Assembly (NCBI RefSeq): GCF_900166625.1 | Contig: NZ_LT800499.1 | Span: forward strand, 124,001 to 188,000 | DNA from: Halobacillus massiliensis | GTDB lineage: Bacteria > Bacillota > Bacilli > Bacillales > Halobacillaceae | Direction: 5' to 3' | DNA length: 64,000 nt | Part shown: positions 32,631-42,856 of the stretch, piece after piece | How the letters are laid out: each line of letters starts with the position of its first letter | Numbering within the stretch: the first letter of the stretch is position 1 | Notes under the pieces: generated by a model | Databases searched by the model: none | What the model was told of the DNA's origin: nothing | What the model saw: only the letters and a program-made list of their open reading frames with translations | Position numbers and translations under genes: made by a program

Positions 32631-33767
32631 TTAAATGAAAGTTACTGTACTTTTAGAAAGAGCTTCTTCAACCGTTGCTAATTCATATCCAAGGTCACGG
32701 GCAACTGCGCTGTAAGTAACAGCACCGTTTGCTGTGTTTAAACCTTTAGCGAGTGCAGGATTTTCTGCGATGGCTTGGACAACGCCTTTGTTGGCAATTT
32801 GCTGGGCGTAAGGAATCGTTACGTTCGTTAAGCCGATCGTCGACGTTCTTGGTACAGCACCAGGCATATTAGCTACGGCGTAATGAACGACTCCGTGCTT
32901 CGTATATGTCGGGTTATCGTGTGTCGTGATTTTATCGACTGTTTCGATAATGCCGCCTTGATCAATCGCTACGTCGACAACGACTGAACCGTCGGACATG
33001 GATTTGATCATATCTTCGGTTACGAGCTTAGGAGCTTTAGCACCCGGGATTAGTACGGCTCCGATCACAAGGTCGGATTCTTTCACAGCTTCAGCAATGT
33101 TCAGCGGATTGGACATCAGTGTCTGGATGTCACGGCCAAACAGGTCATCGAGCTGGCGCAGGCGATCTGCACTTAGATCGATGATCGTTACATCGGCACC
33201 TAGTCCAATGGCAAGCTTCGCTGCATTTGTTCCTACAACGCCGCCGCCGATGATCGTTACTTTTGCGCGTTTCACTCCTGGGATGCCTGAAAGCAGAATG
33301 CCTTTGCCGCCTTTTGACTTCTCAAGGAACTGTGCTCCAATTTGTGAGGCCATGCGTCCGGCTACTTCACTCATCGGTGTAAGAAGTGGAAGCGTGCGGT
33401 TCACTTCTACTGTTTCGTAGGCAATGGCTGTCACACCGGAATCTACGAGAGCTTTTGTAAGCTGAGGCTCAGCTGCTAAGTGCAAGTAAGTGAATAGGAT
33501 TAAGTCTTCGCGGAAGTATCCGTATTCAGAGCTTAGCGGCTCTTTTACTTTCATGACCATCTCTGCTTTTGCCCAAACGTCCTTCGCTTCAGGGATGATC
33601 GTCGCGCCTGCTGCGGTATAATCGACATCTTCAAAGCCGCTGCCGATGCCTGCGCCCTGTTCGATCAAAATTTCATGTCCGCTCTTCGTCAGGGCTACAA
33701 CACCAGCTGGAGTAATTGCTACTCGGTTTTCGTTATTCTTAATTTCCTTTGGAATGCCAATAATCAT
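32631..33767 (-). CDS. ald: Alanine dehydrogenase
   Basis: 378 residues; NAD-dependent oxidative deamination of L-alanine to pyruvate, used for alanine catabolism and in spore formation. It starts [20 protein letters not shown], the classic AlaDH N-terminus with substrate-binding Arg, and has the Rossmann loop [15 protein letters not shown] (about 174-188) and [17 protein letters not shown] lies 9 bases before ATG 33767; an earlier in-frame ATG (33785) is inside the leader. It is downstream of a PucR-type regulator on the same strand. Confidence 0.96.
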   Translation of the reverse strand: MIIGIPKEIKNNENRVAITPAGVVALTKSGHEILIEQGAGIGSGFEDVDYTAAGATIIPEAKDVWAKAEMVMKVKEPLSSEYGYFREDLILFTYLHLAAEPQLTKALVDSGVTAIAYETVEVNRTLPLLTPMSEVAGRMASQIGAQFLEKSKGGKGILLSGIPGVKRAKVTIIGGGVVGTNAAKLAIGLGADVTIIDLSADRLRQLDDLFGRDIQTLMSNPLNIAEAVKESDLVIGAVLIPGAKAPKLVTEDMIKSMSDGSVVVDVAIDQGGIIETVDKITTHDNPTYTKHGVVHYAVANMPGAVPRTSTIGLTNVTIPYAQQIANKGVVQAIAENPALAKGLNTANGAVTYSAVARDLGYELATVEEALSKSTVTFI

Positions 33768-33888
33768 AAATGTCGTCCTCCTCAAAGGGATTTGTAGTGT
33801 ATACCTTCAGTATATCTCCCTTCAAGGAAAAGCACATTGTGTACTCTATTAAAAAATGTAAGCGTTCTTTTGTTGAATTTAACAAACG

Positions 33889-35121
33889 CTACTTTCTGCC
33901 GGACAGTTTAATATCTAAAAATAATCCCAGCTTTTGAGCTGGATCCTTCAGCTGAATGGATGTGAGCTCCTGAATTCGCTTCATCCTGTAATTTAATGTA
34001 TTCACATGGCAGTGCAGTATCTTTGCCGCTGCATTCATATTGCCGTCTTTTTCCAGTATGGCCTCGAGGGATTCTAGTAAATTTGTCCGGTTCTCTTTAT
34101 CGTAGGCTGCCAGCTTCTGGATCGCCGGGTTTGCAGGCATTTTCTGCACATCGTCATATTTTTTCAGTATGTTGATATAACGGAAGATACCGAGCTCGTG
34201 ATAAAGGTTCGCTTCCGCCAGCTCTTTAGGGTAGCTCTTTTTAAGAGAGGCAACCTGAACAGCTTCCTCATAGCTCCGTTTTATAAACCCGTAATCTTCA
34301 TATATATATCCACAGCCGGACTCGAGGTCGGAAATGGCGAAGCGTTCTTTTACCTGCTGTTTAAAGGTATGGATAAAGTCCTGCGCCTCCGAAAGGTTAT
34401 TTTCCTGAAAAAGCGGAGAGACAAGAAAGACTAGCCGGTTTTCATCAAGCGTCTGAATCAGGATATCCAACTTCTGAATCGTTTTGGCCGCGTAGACCAG
34501 CTTTTTGTATAAGTCGCGGTCCATTTCAGAAAAAGTAAAGACAATAATTCCTAACGCTTTGTTTGTATTGATGCCGATTTTAGACAGCTGCTCGGCGATC
34601 GGATCGTGTTCACGCAGGTCGCTTGTGAGAATCTGCCAAAGAAGCTCCTGATGGTTTTTCTCCTTCTTAGACCGTTGTTTTTTAAGCTGCAGCAGCAGGC
34701 TTCTCGCTTTTCCGGCGAAAAGCTTCAAGTCGCCAAGGTCCTGTTCACTTAAGTTACGGCCGACTTCAAGCACCCAAATATAGCCGAGCACTTCATTGTT
34801 CTGGCGGATTGAAATGGCCACACGGTTTCCGAGGCCGATTTCGCTGATCTGAGAAATGACAAGGGGTTCATCGCTTTGATTCAGTGTCGGAATGACACCT
34901 TCTTTCCAGAAACGGTTGATCACCTGTTCAGGCACGCGGCGGCCGATAATCGTTCGAACTCTCGCCGAATCTGTCTCATCATCGTGTGTGCTGTAAGCGA
35001 GAAGGCGGTGATTGGCGTCTTCAATCGTGACCGGGCACTGTAAATGCTCGCTGATGGCATCTACATAATCCTCAAGCGTTTCAAATGATTCATGAAAAAC
35101 GGGCTGGTGTTTATCATTCAT
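33889..35121 (-). CDS. adeR: PucR-family regulator of alanine genes (AdeR-like)
   Basis: 410 residues. A GAF-like or PucR N-terminal region, a central GGDEF-like dimerisation part, and a C-terminal PucR helix-turn-helix (NMNAAAKILHCHVNTLNYRM, about 360-380). In Bacillus subtilis AdeR (YukF) activates ald and is encoded next to it, which is the arrangement here. GAGGAG precedes the ATG. The dyads between this gene and the divergent alanine symporter are candidate operators. Gene name is assigned from synteny and should be held loosely. Confidence 0.85.
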   Translation of the reverse strand: MNDKHQPVFHESFETLEDYVDAISEHLQCPVTIEDANHRLLAYSTHDDETDSARVRTIIGRRVPEQVINRFWKEGVIPTLNQSDEPLVISQISEIGLGNRVAISIRQNNEVLGYIWVLEVGRNLSEQDLGDLKLFAGKARSLLLQLKKQRSKKEKNHQELLWQILTSDLREHDPIAEQLSKIGINTNKALGIIVFTFSEMDRDLYKKLVYAAKTIQKLDILIQTLDENRLVFLVSPLFQENNLSEAQDFIHTFKQQVKERFAISDLESGCGYIYEDYGFIKRSYEEAVQVASLKKSYPKELAEANLYHELGIFRYINILKKYDDVQKMPANPAIQKLAAYDKENRTNLLESLEAILEKDGNMNAAAKILHCHVNTLNYRMKRIQELTSIQLKDPAQKLGLFLDIKLSGRK

Positions 35122-35177
35122 TATAAAAACTCCTCATTATAGAAGAAATTGTAGTAAAATGTTGTATTGTGGGTTGG

Positions 35178-35205
35178 GCACAAGTGAAACGCTTTCAATT
35201 TGTGC
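35178..35205. promoter_or_regulatory. Dyad between adeR and the alanine symporter gene, with cre-like core
   Basis: GCACAA (35178-35183) and TTGTGC (35200-35205) form a 28-bp interrupted palindrome. Inside it TGAAACGCTTTCA (35185-35197) resembles a CcpA cre box with one base missing. It is a candidate AdeR operator, CcpA site, or both. Confidence 0.4.
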
Positions 35206-35238
35206 GGTTTTACATACCCAATAAGTTTATCATCATGC

Positions 35239-35285
35239 TAGAATAGCATAGGTAAACGAGAAAATATAGATGATAGCGCTATCAT
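35239..35285 (+). promoter_or_regulatory. Extended -10 and 16-bp palindrome before the symporter gene
   Basis: TGCTAGAAT gives an extended -10 (TAGAAT 35239-35244) with a weak -35. Downstream, ATGATAGCGCTATCAT (35270-35285) is a perfect 16-bp palindrome ending 2 bases before the ribosome-binding site; it may be an operator or a leader hairpin. Confidence 0.4.
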
Positions 35286-35299
35286 GTTGGAGGGATTTT

Positions 35300-36715
35300 A
35301 TGGACATCTTAGAGATACTGGGAAAGATCAATGATGTACTCTGGGGCCCGCCAAGCTTAATCTTATTATTTGGGACGGGCTTATTTTTAACCATAGCATT
35401 AAAAGGACTTCAGTTTAAACGGTTACTTTATGCATTTAAAATCGGTTTTGGTAAAGAAGACAAAGAAGATGCATCCGCCGAAGGGGATGTCAGCCACTTT
35501 AAGGCGCTAATGACGGCGCTTGCCGCAACCATTGGAAACGGAAATATAGCGGGTGTCGCTACAGCGATCACACTTGGCGGCCCGGGGGCGATCTTCTGGA
35601 TGTGGATTGTCGGTCTTCTCGGGATGGCAACGAAGTACGGGGAAGCTTTGCTTGCGGTGAAATACCGTGTAAAAAACAGCCAGGGCGAATATTCAAGCGG
35701 TCCGATGTACTATATCGAGCGCGGGCTTGGCCGTAAATTTAAATGGCTGGCGATCGCTTTTGCTTTGTTTGGCGCCTTTGCCGCTTTAGGTATCGGAAAC
35801 AGTGTGCAGTCAAATACGATTGCAGATGTTACGAGTTCAAGCTTTGGCATGTCCAACTGGCTGACAGGGGTCATTCTCATCGTGCTCGTCAGCTTTATCG
35901 TGTTTGGCGGGATTCAGCGGATCAGCACGGTAGCGAGCTTTTTTGTACCTATTATGGCTTTTCTTTATATAGGCGGTGCTCTTTTAATACTTATCTTAAA
36001 TTACGATCAGATCATCCCGGCTTTTGAATTGATTTTTTACTATGCGTTTAATCCTGTAGCAGCCGCCAGCGGTTTTCTTGGCATTGTTGTAGCAGAAGCG
36101 ATTCGTAACGGGGTTGCCCGCGGAATCTTTTCAAACGAAGCAGGGCTTGGTACGGCAGCTTTAATTGCTGGAAATGCGAGAGCCGATCACCCGGTAAAAC
36201 AGGCGCTTGTTGCGATGACCGGTACTTTTATCGTGACGATCGTTGTTTGTACGATGACAGGTTTAACATTGATCATTACAGGGTTCTGGGATCCATCCGG
36301 CGGAGAGCTGTCAGGTATTGCTCACAATGCGTCACTTGAAGGCGGAGCTCTGACAGGAGCTGCATTCGGCTCTGCACTTGGCATCATCGGTGAATACATC
36401 GTGTCCCTGTCTGTTATTTTCTTCGGTTTCTCTACCATTGTCGGCTGGTATGTCTATGGAGAGAAGTGCTTTGAATATATCGCCGGACCAAAAGGAATTG
36501 CGGGTTACCGCGTTGTTTATATTGCGGCCTGTGGGGTCGGTACGATTGCCAACCTGGCAACTGTTTGGGCGTTTGCAGATATGGCGAATGCATTAATGAT
36601 GATTCCGAACTTGATCGCCCTTCTTCTTCTATGGAAGGTGATCGTGGCGGAAACGAATGATTACTTTAACAATTTCTATCAAAATGCCAAAGCTGCTGAG
36701 CGAAAAGCAAGCTAA
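35300..36715 (+). CDS. Alanine/glycine:cation symporter (AGCS)
   Basis: 471 residues, about 10 membrane helices. Family hallmarks: SHFKALMTALAATIGNGNIA (about 61-80), GPGAIFWMWIVGL, and RGIFSNEAGLGTAALI. It imports alanine or glycine with Na+ or H+. ATG 35300 is preferred because GGAGGG lies 7 bases upstream. Divergent from adeR and near ald, it completes an alanine uptake and catabolism unit. Confidence 0.93.
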   Translation: MDILEILGKINDVLWGPPSLILLFGTGLFLTIALKGLQFKRLLYAFKIGFGKEDKEDASAEGDVSHFKALMTALAATIGNGNIAGVATAITLGGPGAIFWMWIVGLLGMATKYGEALLAVKYRVKNSQGEYSSGPMYYIERGLGRKFKWLAIAFALFGAFAALGIGNSVQSNTIADVTSSSFGMSNWLTGVILIVLVSFIVFGGIQRISTVASFFVPIMAFLYIGGALLILILNYDQIIPAFELIFYYAFNPVAAASGFLGIVVAEAIRNGVARGIFSNEAGLGTAALIAGNARADHPVKQALVAMTGTFIVTIVVCTMTGLTLIITGFWDPSGGELSGIAHNASLEGGALTGAAFGSALGIIGEYIVSLSVIFFGFSTIVGWYVYGEKCFEYIAGPKGIAGYRVVYIAACGVGTIANLATVWAFADMANALMMIPNLIALLLLWKVIVAETNDYFNNFYQNAKAAERKAS

Positions 36716-36746
36716 AAATCAGCCGCTATGGCCGTTGTTTATCCAG

Positions 36747-36790
36747 CCCCTCCGGTTTCTTGTGATGAAGAAAGGGAGGGGTGTTTTTTT
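36747..36790 (+). terminator. Terminator after the alanine symporter gene
   Basis: CCCCTCC and GGGAGGGG, with inner TTTCTT/AAGAAA pairs, then a T run. Confidence 0.85.
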
Positions 36791-36944
36791 CCTTTTTTTT
36801 GCAAGCAGTATGACTATAAAAATTTTAATTTTTGTGATAATAATGGTACACTTGCTTATAGGTTAAATAACTGGAAGGATGTGTAACCGTGCGGAACAGC
36901 CGGCGGCTACATCAACTCTGTATAACGTAGGGAGTTTGAAGGAA

Positions 36945-38447
36945 ATGAGCAAACAACACAGTAAAACAGACGTTATTTTAATAGGTGCAGGTATTATGAG
37001 TGCAACATTAGGGTCACTGTTGAAGGAACTGACCCCTGGCTGGAAGGTTCGCGTGTTTGAAAAGCTCGAAAGTGCAGGAGAAGAAAGCTCCAACGTATGG
37101 AATAATGCAGGAACGGGCCATGCGGCACTCTGTGAGCTGAACTATACAAAAGAAAAACCGGACGGCACGATCGATATGACGAAAGCCATTAAGGTTAACG
37201 AACAATTTCAAGAGTCCCAGCAGTTCTGGTCTTACCTTGTAAAGCGCAGACTGATCGAGAATCCTCGCGACTTTATTTTGGCCCTGCCTCATTTAAGCTT
37301 CGTTCGAGGCAAGGAAAATGTAGAGTTTTTACGTAAGCGTTTTACAACAATGTCAAGCAATCCTTTATTTAAAGATATGGAATTCACGGACAATCCGGAA
37401 AAATTGAAAGAATGGATTCCACTTATGATGGAAGAACGAAAAGTAACCGAACCGATCGCCGCTACGAAAATTGATGCGGGGACAGATGTGAACTTCGGTA
37501 TTCTTACACGTAAGATGTTCGAGCATTTGGAAAATGAAGACGTAGAAGTTAACTATAAACACAGTGTAAAAGACATTAAACGGGCAAGCGACGGTTCGTG
37601 GGAAGTCAAAGTCCATGACCTTGTGGAAGATAAAATTGAATACCACAGCGCTAATTTCGTCTTTATCGGAGGCGGAGGCGGAAGTCTTCATCTGCTGCAA
37701 AAAACCGGCATTCCTGAATCCAAGAAAGTTGGAGGATTCCCGGTAAGCGGCCAATTTATGGTGTGCAAAAACCCGGACGTAGTAAAAGCCCACCATGCCA
37801 AAGTTTACGGAAAAGCCGATGTAGGAGCACCGCCGATGTCTGTGCCGCACCTGGATACCCGCTTGATTGACGGGCAATCCTCGCTGTTGTTCGGACCATT
37901 TGCCGGCTTCTCACCGAAGTTTCTTGTAAAAGGTTCCCTCTTTGATTTGATGAGATCTGTTAATAAAGACAACCTTGTCACAATGGTAATGGCAGGCGTC
38001 AAAAATGCTTCCTTAACGAAATACTTGATTGAACAAGTGATTCAATCTAAAGATAAGCGGATGGAAGAACTCCGCAAATTTATTCCAAACGCGAAAAGCG
38101 AAGACTGGGATCTCGTCACAGCCGGTCAGCGTGTCCAGGTGATCAAAGATACGAAAGAAGGCGGCAAAGGCACCCTGCAATTCGGAACAGAAGTCGTTAC
38201 GTCAGCGGATGGTTCCATTGCAGCCCTGCTAGGAGCCTCACCAGGAGCCTCCACAGCCGTTTCAGTTATGTTCGAAGTTCTGGAAAGATGCTTCCCGCAG
38301 CATGTTAAAGAGTGGGAGCCGAAAATTAGAGAAATGGTCCCATCCTATGGCAAGAAGCTGTCAGAGCATCCGGAGTTGATCGAAGAGATTCGCAGCTCTG
38401 CAGCAAGAACGCTTGATTTAAGTAAAAAAAAACTAGTCTTTAGTTAA
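36945..38447 (+). CDS. mqo: Malate:quinone oxidoreductase
   Basis: 500 residues; FAD-dependent membrane-associated oxidation of malate to oxaloacetate with electrons going to quinone. The FAD loop [11 protein letters not shown] is at about residues 13-23, followed by ERVFEKL-type (RVFEKLE) and [16 protein letters not shown], all Mqo-specific. AGGGAG lies about 10 bases before ATG 36945; an in-frame ATG at 36879 would add 22 unconserved residues. Single gene with its own terminator. Confidence 0.95.
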   Translation: MSKQHSKTDVILIGAGIMSATLGSLLKELTPGWKVRVFEKLESAGEESSNVWNNAGTGHAALCELNYTKEKPDGTIDMTKAIKVNEQFQESQQFWSYLVKRRLIENPRDFILALPHLSFVRGKENVEFLRKRFTTMSSNPLFKDMEFTDNPEKLKEWIPLMMEERKVTEPIAATKIDAGTDVNFGILTRKMFEHLENEDVEVNYKHSVKDIKRASDGSWEVKVHDLVEDKIEYHSANFVFIGGGGGSLHLLQKTGIPESKKVGGFPVSGQFMVCKNPDVVKAHHAKVYGKADVGAPPMSVPHLDTRLIDGQSSLLFGPFAGFSPKFLVKGSLFDLMRSVNKDNLVTMVMAGVKNASLTKYLIEQVIQSKDKRMEELRKFIPNAKSEDWDLVTAGQRVQVIKDTKEGGKGTLQFGTEVVTSADGSIAALLGASPGASTAVSVMFEVLERCFPQHVKEWEPKIREMVPSYGKKLSEHPELIEEIRSSAARTLDLSKKKLVFS

Positions 38448-38456
38448 TGTTAAAAA

Positions 38457-38508
38457 GAAGCACTTGTTCTTCACCTAAACATTTGGTGAGGAGCAGGTGC
38501 TTTTTTTG
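38457..38508 (+). terminator. Terminator after mqo
   Basis: AAGCACTTGTTCTTCACC pairs with GGTGAGGAGCAGGTGCTT, then seven Ts. Confidence 0.85.
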
Positions 38509-38685
38509 CACAAATATACAAAGTGTCATTAAATATTCAGAAAAATTATACAATTTGTCCAATGTATACTATAAATGACTATTATATAATTTAATGTAAA
38601 TTATGGTAAAATCTGTTGACCTGAAAACGAGGATGAGATTTTAAGGCTTTTAGAAAGGATCTTGAAAACATAAGGAGGTAGGAAT

Positions 38686-40053
38686 TTGAGGGAACAATCC
38701 GTTTCGTTGCTTCAACAATTAGAAAAGAATTTTGAAGAAGCTAGGCCGTCTTATAACTATGCAGAGGCTATGGATGAATCAAATCGCTGTCTATATTGTT
38801 ACGATGCTCCTTGTATTAAAGCTTGTCCAACGGGAATTGATATTCCTTCTTTTATTAAAAAAATCGCTTCAGGCAACTTAAAAGGATCGGCACAAAAAAT
38901 TATGGAGGCCAACCCTGTCGGTGCGAGCTGTGCGAGGGTTTGTCCAACAGAGGAATTATGTGAAGGGGCTTGTGTGTTAAATCATTCGACGAAGCCGATT
39001 ATGATTGGCGACCTTCAGCGCTACGCCACGGACTGGGCGATTAAGAACGAAGAGCTGCTTTTTAAAGCAGGAAAATCAAATGGAAAGAAAGTAGCTATCA
39101 TTGGAAGCGGCCCGGCTGGTTTAGCGTCAGCAAGGGAATTGGCCCGGCTCGGTTATCAAGTCACTATTTTTGAAGCCCAGAAAGAAGCTGGGGGGTTAGA
39201 TACATACGGAATCGTGCCTTTCCGGCTTCCGAAGTCTGTTTCTCTTTGGGAAGTACAGCAAGTGGAAGACCTGGGTGTTGAAATTAGGACAGATGTAACG
39301 GTTGGCAAGGATATTTCTTCTGAAAAGCTCGTGAAAGAATATGATGCGGTTATTGTAGCGGCCGGGATGGCCAAGGTTCCAATGCTCGGTATTCCGGGAG
39401 AGGATTTGGAAGGAGCTTATGACGCGATAGATCTCGTAGAGAAGACTAAAACAAATCAGTATCCTGAAAACTTCGTCGGTAAGCGTGTCGCTGTGATTGG
39501 GGCAGGTAATACCGCCATTGATGGAGCGACCAGTTCTGTACGGTTAGGAGCGGAAGAAGTAAAGATCGTCTATCGCCGAACAGCGAATGAAATGACCGCT
39601 TATGATTTTGAATATGAGTTTGCCAAGCAGGAGGGTGTTCAGTTTAAGTGGCTCACTTCTCCTAAGCGTTTGATCGGTGATGAAAACGGAAGAATTAAGC
39701 AGATGGAGTGTGTGCAAATGGAGCTTGGACCCGCCGCTCCTGATGGACGTAGAAGCTGTAAAGAGATCGAAGGTTCCTCTTTTATGATGGATGTCGATAT
39801 TGTCGTGAAAGCGATTGGCCAGGAACGTCATCACCAGCTGCTGGAAGAGCTGGGGCTCGTCAACGACCAGGGAGTCGTAACGATTAATCAAGAGACTTAC
39901 CAGACGTCTGAACCTAACGTATTCGCGGCGGGAGATGTGATTTTTGGAAAAGGCCAGGGAGAAGCGATGGTCGTTTCCGCTGCTCAGCAAGGTAAAGAAA
40001 CAGCGTATTCCATTCATCAATATTTGACCAGCAGTGTCACTGAATCGGTCTAA
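38686..40053 (+). CDS. preT: Dihydropyrimidine dehydrogenase, NAD-binding subunit PreT
   Basis: 455 residues. The N-terminal region has the cysteine clusters CLYCYDAPCIKACPTG and CARVCPTEELCEGAC of the GltD/PreT fold, then FAD binding (IGSGPAG, about 141-147) and NAD binding (VIGAGNTAIDGA, about 271-282). It passes electrons from NADH to PreA for reduction of uracil or thymine. TTG start with AAGGAGGTAGG 5 bases upstream. First gene of a six-gene operon. Confidence 0.93.
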   Translation: MREQSVSLLQQLEKNFEEARPSYNYAEAMDESNRCLYCYDAPCIKACPTGIDIPSFIKKIASGNLKGSAQKIMEANPVGASCARVCPTEELCEGACVLNHSTKPIMIGDLQRYATDWAIKNEELLFKAGKSNGKKVAIIGSGPAGLASARELARLGYQVTIFEAQKEAGGLDTYGIVPFRLPKSVSLWEVQQVEDLGVEIRTDVTVGKDISSEKLVKEYDAVIVAAGMAKVPMLGIPGEDLEGAYDAIDLVEKTKTNQYPENFVGKRVAVIGAGNTAIDGATSSVRLGAEEVKIVYRRTANEMTAYDFEYEFAKQEGVQFKWLTSPKRLIGDENGRIKQMECVQMELGPAAPDGRRSCKEIEGSSFMMDVDIVVKAIGQERHHQLLEELGLVNDQGVVTINQETYQTSEPNVFAAGDVIFGKGQGEAMVVSAAQQGKETAYSIHQYLTSSVTESV

Positions 40054-40088
40054 TGTAATCTATCAAATTACTTCTGAGGAGGAGTTGT

Positions 40089-41348
40089 ATGGCTGACTTA
40101 AGTATTAATCTTGGAGGAATTAAATCTCCAAATCCTTACTGGCTTGCTTCAGCACCACCGACGAATACAGGTTACCAGGTACAGAGAGCCTTTGAAGCAG
40201 GGTGGGGAGGCGCTGTCTGGAAAACCCTCGGAGAACCGGTCTTAAATGTAACCTCTCGTTTTGGAGCCCATCATTTTAATGGCCAGCGTGTCGCGGGGTT
40301 CAACAATATTGAGCTTATCTCCGACCGTCCGCTTGAACAAAATTTAAAAGAAATCTATGAAACGAAAAAGCTTTTTCCTGACAGGGCATTAATTGCGTCG
40401 ATTATGGTAGAGCCTGAGCGGGAGAAGTGGCATGAAATTGTGAAAAGAGTTCAGGATGTGGGTGTCGATGGGTTTGAATTAAATCTTGGCTGTCCTCATG
40501 GAATGTCTGAGCGGGGAATGGGCTCGGCGACCGGCCAGCACCCGGATATGGTAGAAAGAGTCACGATGTATACGAAAGAAGCGTCAGAGGTTCCCGTCAT
40601 TACTAAATTAACCCCTAACATTACAGACGTGACGGCCACTGCTCGAGCTGCTTACCAGGGCGGAGCTGACTCTGTTAGTTTAATAAATACGATCAATAGT
40701 CTCGTAGGCGTCGATTTAGATACATGGGATACAGTGCCAAACGTAAATGGCAAAGGGGCGCACGGCGGCTATTGCGGACCAGCTGTCAAACCAATTGCCT
40801 TAAATATGGTAGGAGAATGTGCACGTGACCCGGAAATTAACCTGCCTATTTCGGGAATTGGCGGTATCTCAAACTGGCGGGATACTGTTGAGTTTATGCT
40901 GATGGGCGCTTCTGGTGTTCAAGTATGTACGGCAGCTATGCACCATGGATTTAGAATTGTCGAGGATATGATTGAAGGTCTTGATAATTACCTGGATAGT
41001 AAAGGAATTTCCTCTGTCCAGCAAATCATCGGAAAATCGGTGGAAAGATATACAGATTGGAGCCACTTAGACCTCAACCATAAAATTGTCGCCCGTATCA
41101 ATAATGATGTATGTATTAATTGCAACAAGTGTCATATCTCATGCGAGGATACGTCACATCAGTGTATCGATATTTTGAAAAATGAAGATGGCAGTGAATA
41201 TTTAAAAGTTCAGGAAGAAGAGTGTGTAGGCTGTAATCTATGTTCCATCGTCTGTCCCGTAGAAGGAGCGATCAACATGGTTAATCTGCCACAGTCGGCA
41301 CCTCCAATGTCATGGCATGAGCGGCAGGCAGCGATTCAACTGCGGTAG
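40089..41348 (+). CDS. preA: Dihydropyrimidine dehydrogenase, catalytic subunit PreA
   Basis: 419 residues. FMN TIM barrel of the dihydroorotate-dehydrogenase type (ELNLGCPHGMSERGMG, then ISGIGGISNW), ending in a two-cluster ferredoxin domain: CINCNKCHISC (about 342-352) and CVGCNLCSIVCP (about 379-390). With PreT it reduces uracil/thymine to the dihydro form (the reaction is reversible). GAGGAGG precedes the ATG, 35 bp behind preT. Confidence 0.95.
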   Translation: MADLSINLGGIKSPNPYWLASAPPTNTGYQVQRAFEAGWGGAVWKTLGEPVLNVTSRFGAHHFNGQRVAGFNNIELISDRPLEQNLKEIYETKKLFPDRALIASIMVEPEREKWHEIVKRVQDVGVDGFELNLGCPHGMSERGMGSATGQHPDMVERVTMYTKEASEVPVITKLTPNITDVTATARAAYQGGADSVSLINTINSLVGVDLDTWDTVPNVNGKGAHGGYCGPAVKPIALNMVGECARDPEINLPISGIGGISNWRDTVEFMLMGASGVQVCTAAMHHGFRIVEDMIEGLDNYLDSKGISSVQQIIGKSVERYTDWSHLDLNHKIVARINNDVCINCNKCHISCEDTSHQCIDILKNEDGSEYLKVQEEECVGCNLCSIVCPVEGAINMVNLPQSAPPMSWHERQAAIQLR

Positions 41349-41377
41349 ATCATTTTAAAATCCTAGGAGGCAAATCT

Positions 41378-42799
41378 ATGAAAAAGATAGTAAAGAATGG
41401 AACGATCGTAACTGCAAGTGATAGTTATCAAGGAGACATTCTAATAGAAAACGGAAAAATTGCTGAAATTGGATTAAATCTAAATGAGCCGGAAGCGGAA
41501 GTGATCAATGCCGATGGGCTGTATGTGTTTCCGGGTGGAATCGACCCCCACACCCATATGGACATGCCGTTTGGAGGCACTGTGACGAAAGATAATTTTG
41601 AAACAGGCACAGTGGGAGCCGCTTATGGCGGAACAACGACCATTATTGACTTCTGTTTAACAGAGAAAAACAAACCACTGCGCCATGCGTTAAAAAAGTG
41701 GCATGAAAAATCAGAAGGACAGGCGGTGATTGATTACGGCTTTCACCTTCAAATTAGTGAAATCAACGAGGAAGTCCTTCGTGAAATCCCTGAAGTTATT
41801 GAAGAAGACGGTGTGACTTCCTTTAAGGTTTTTATGGCTTATAAAGGAGTCCTTCAGGCAGACGACGAAACACTTTTTCAAACATTAGTGAAAGCTAAAG
41901 AAAGCGGCGGCCTTGTTATGGTTCATGCCGAAAATGGCGATGTGATCAACCATTTAACACAGAGAGCATTGGCAGAAGGCAAAACAGATCCGATTTATCA
42001 CGCCTTAACCCGTCCGCCAGAATTAGAAGGTGAAGCGACAGGGAGAGCTGCTAAGCTGACAGCACTGGCTGATTCCCAGCTGTATGTCGTTCACGTTACG
42101 TGTAAAGAAGCGGTCGAGCAAATCGCGGAAGCCCGCAGCAAAGGATTCAGTGTGTATGGGGAAACATGCCCGCAATATTTAGTGCTTGACCAAAGTTATT
42201 TAGAAAAGCCCGATTTTGAAGGAGCTAAATATGTATGGTCTCCGCCGCTTCGCGAAAAGTTTAATCAGGAAGTGTTATGGAATGCGTTAAAAAGCGGGGA
42301 GCTGCAAACGATCGGCTCGGATCAATGTTCGTTTGACTTCCATGGCCAGAAAGACCTTGGAAAAGGAGACTTTACGAAGATTCCAAACGGCGGACCGTTT
42401 GTAGAAGATCGTTTCTCTGTTCTCTTTTCTGAAGGTGTTAAAAAAGGCAGAATTTCGCTGAATCAGTTTGTAGATATGGTCTCTACTCAGGCTGCTAAGC
42501 TTTTTGGTCTTTTTCCGCAAAAAGGAACGATCGCTCCAGGAAGTGACGCAGATCTTGTTTTATTCGATCCAAATAAAGAGCGGACGATTTCTGCAGAAAC
42601 CCATCACCTGGCCGTCGATTATAGTGCCTTAGAAGGCCTGAAAGTAACGGGTGAGCCTGTTTCCGTTCTGCTGCGTGGAGAATACGTCATTAAAGATAAA
42701 CAGTTAGTGGCAGAGCCGGGGACTGGGAAATTCATCAAACGGGCTCCTTTTTACAAAAATTCCCCGGAGAAAAAAGCAGCAAGCCTATTGAGAGGCTAA
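41378..42799 (+). CDS. hydA: Dihydropyrimidinase
   Basis: 473 residues, metal-dependent amidohydrolase. The DPHTHMDMPFGG motif (about 56-67) gives the two metal-binding His, FKVFMAYKG (about 149-157) contains the lysine that is carboxylated, and IGSDQCSFDF carries the catalytic Asp. It opens dihydrouracil or dihydrothymine to the N-carbamoyl-beta-amino acid. AGGAGG site; 29 bp after preA. Confidence 0.95.
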   Translation: MKKIVKNGTIVTASDSYQGDILIENGKIAEIGLNLNEPEAEVINADGLYVFPGGIDPHTHMDMPFGGTVTKDNFETGTVGAAYGGTTTIIDFCLTEKNKPLRHALKKWHEKSEGQAVIDYGFHLQISEINEEVLREIPEVIEEDGVTSFKVFMAYKGVLQADDETLFQTLVKAKESGGLVMVHAENGDVINHLTQRALAEGKTDPIYHALTRPPELEGEATGRAAKLTALADSQLYVVHVTCKEAVEQIAEARSKGFSVYGETCPQYLVLDQSYLEKPDFEGAKYVWSPPLREKFNQEVLWNALKSGELQTIGSDQCSFDFHGQKDLGKGDFTKIPNGGPFVEDRFSVLFSEGVKKGRISLNQFVDMVSTQAAKLFGLFPQKGTIAPGSDADLVLFDPNKERTISAETHHLAVDYSALEGLKVTGEPVSVLLRGEYVIKDKQLVAEPGTGKFIKRAPFYKNSPEKKAASLLRG

Positions 42800-42856
42800 T
42801 GCCTTATAGTCGTGCGGGACGTTGACAAATAAATGAGGGAGAGGAAAAGTTCATAC

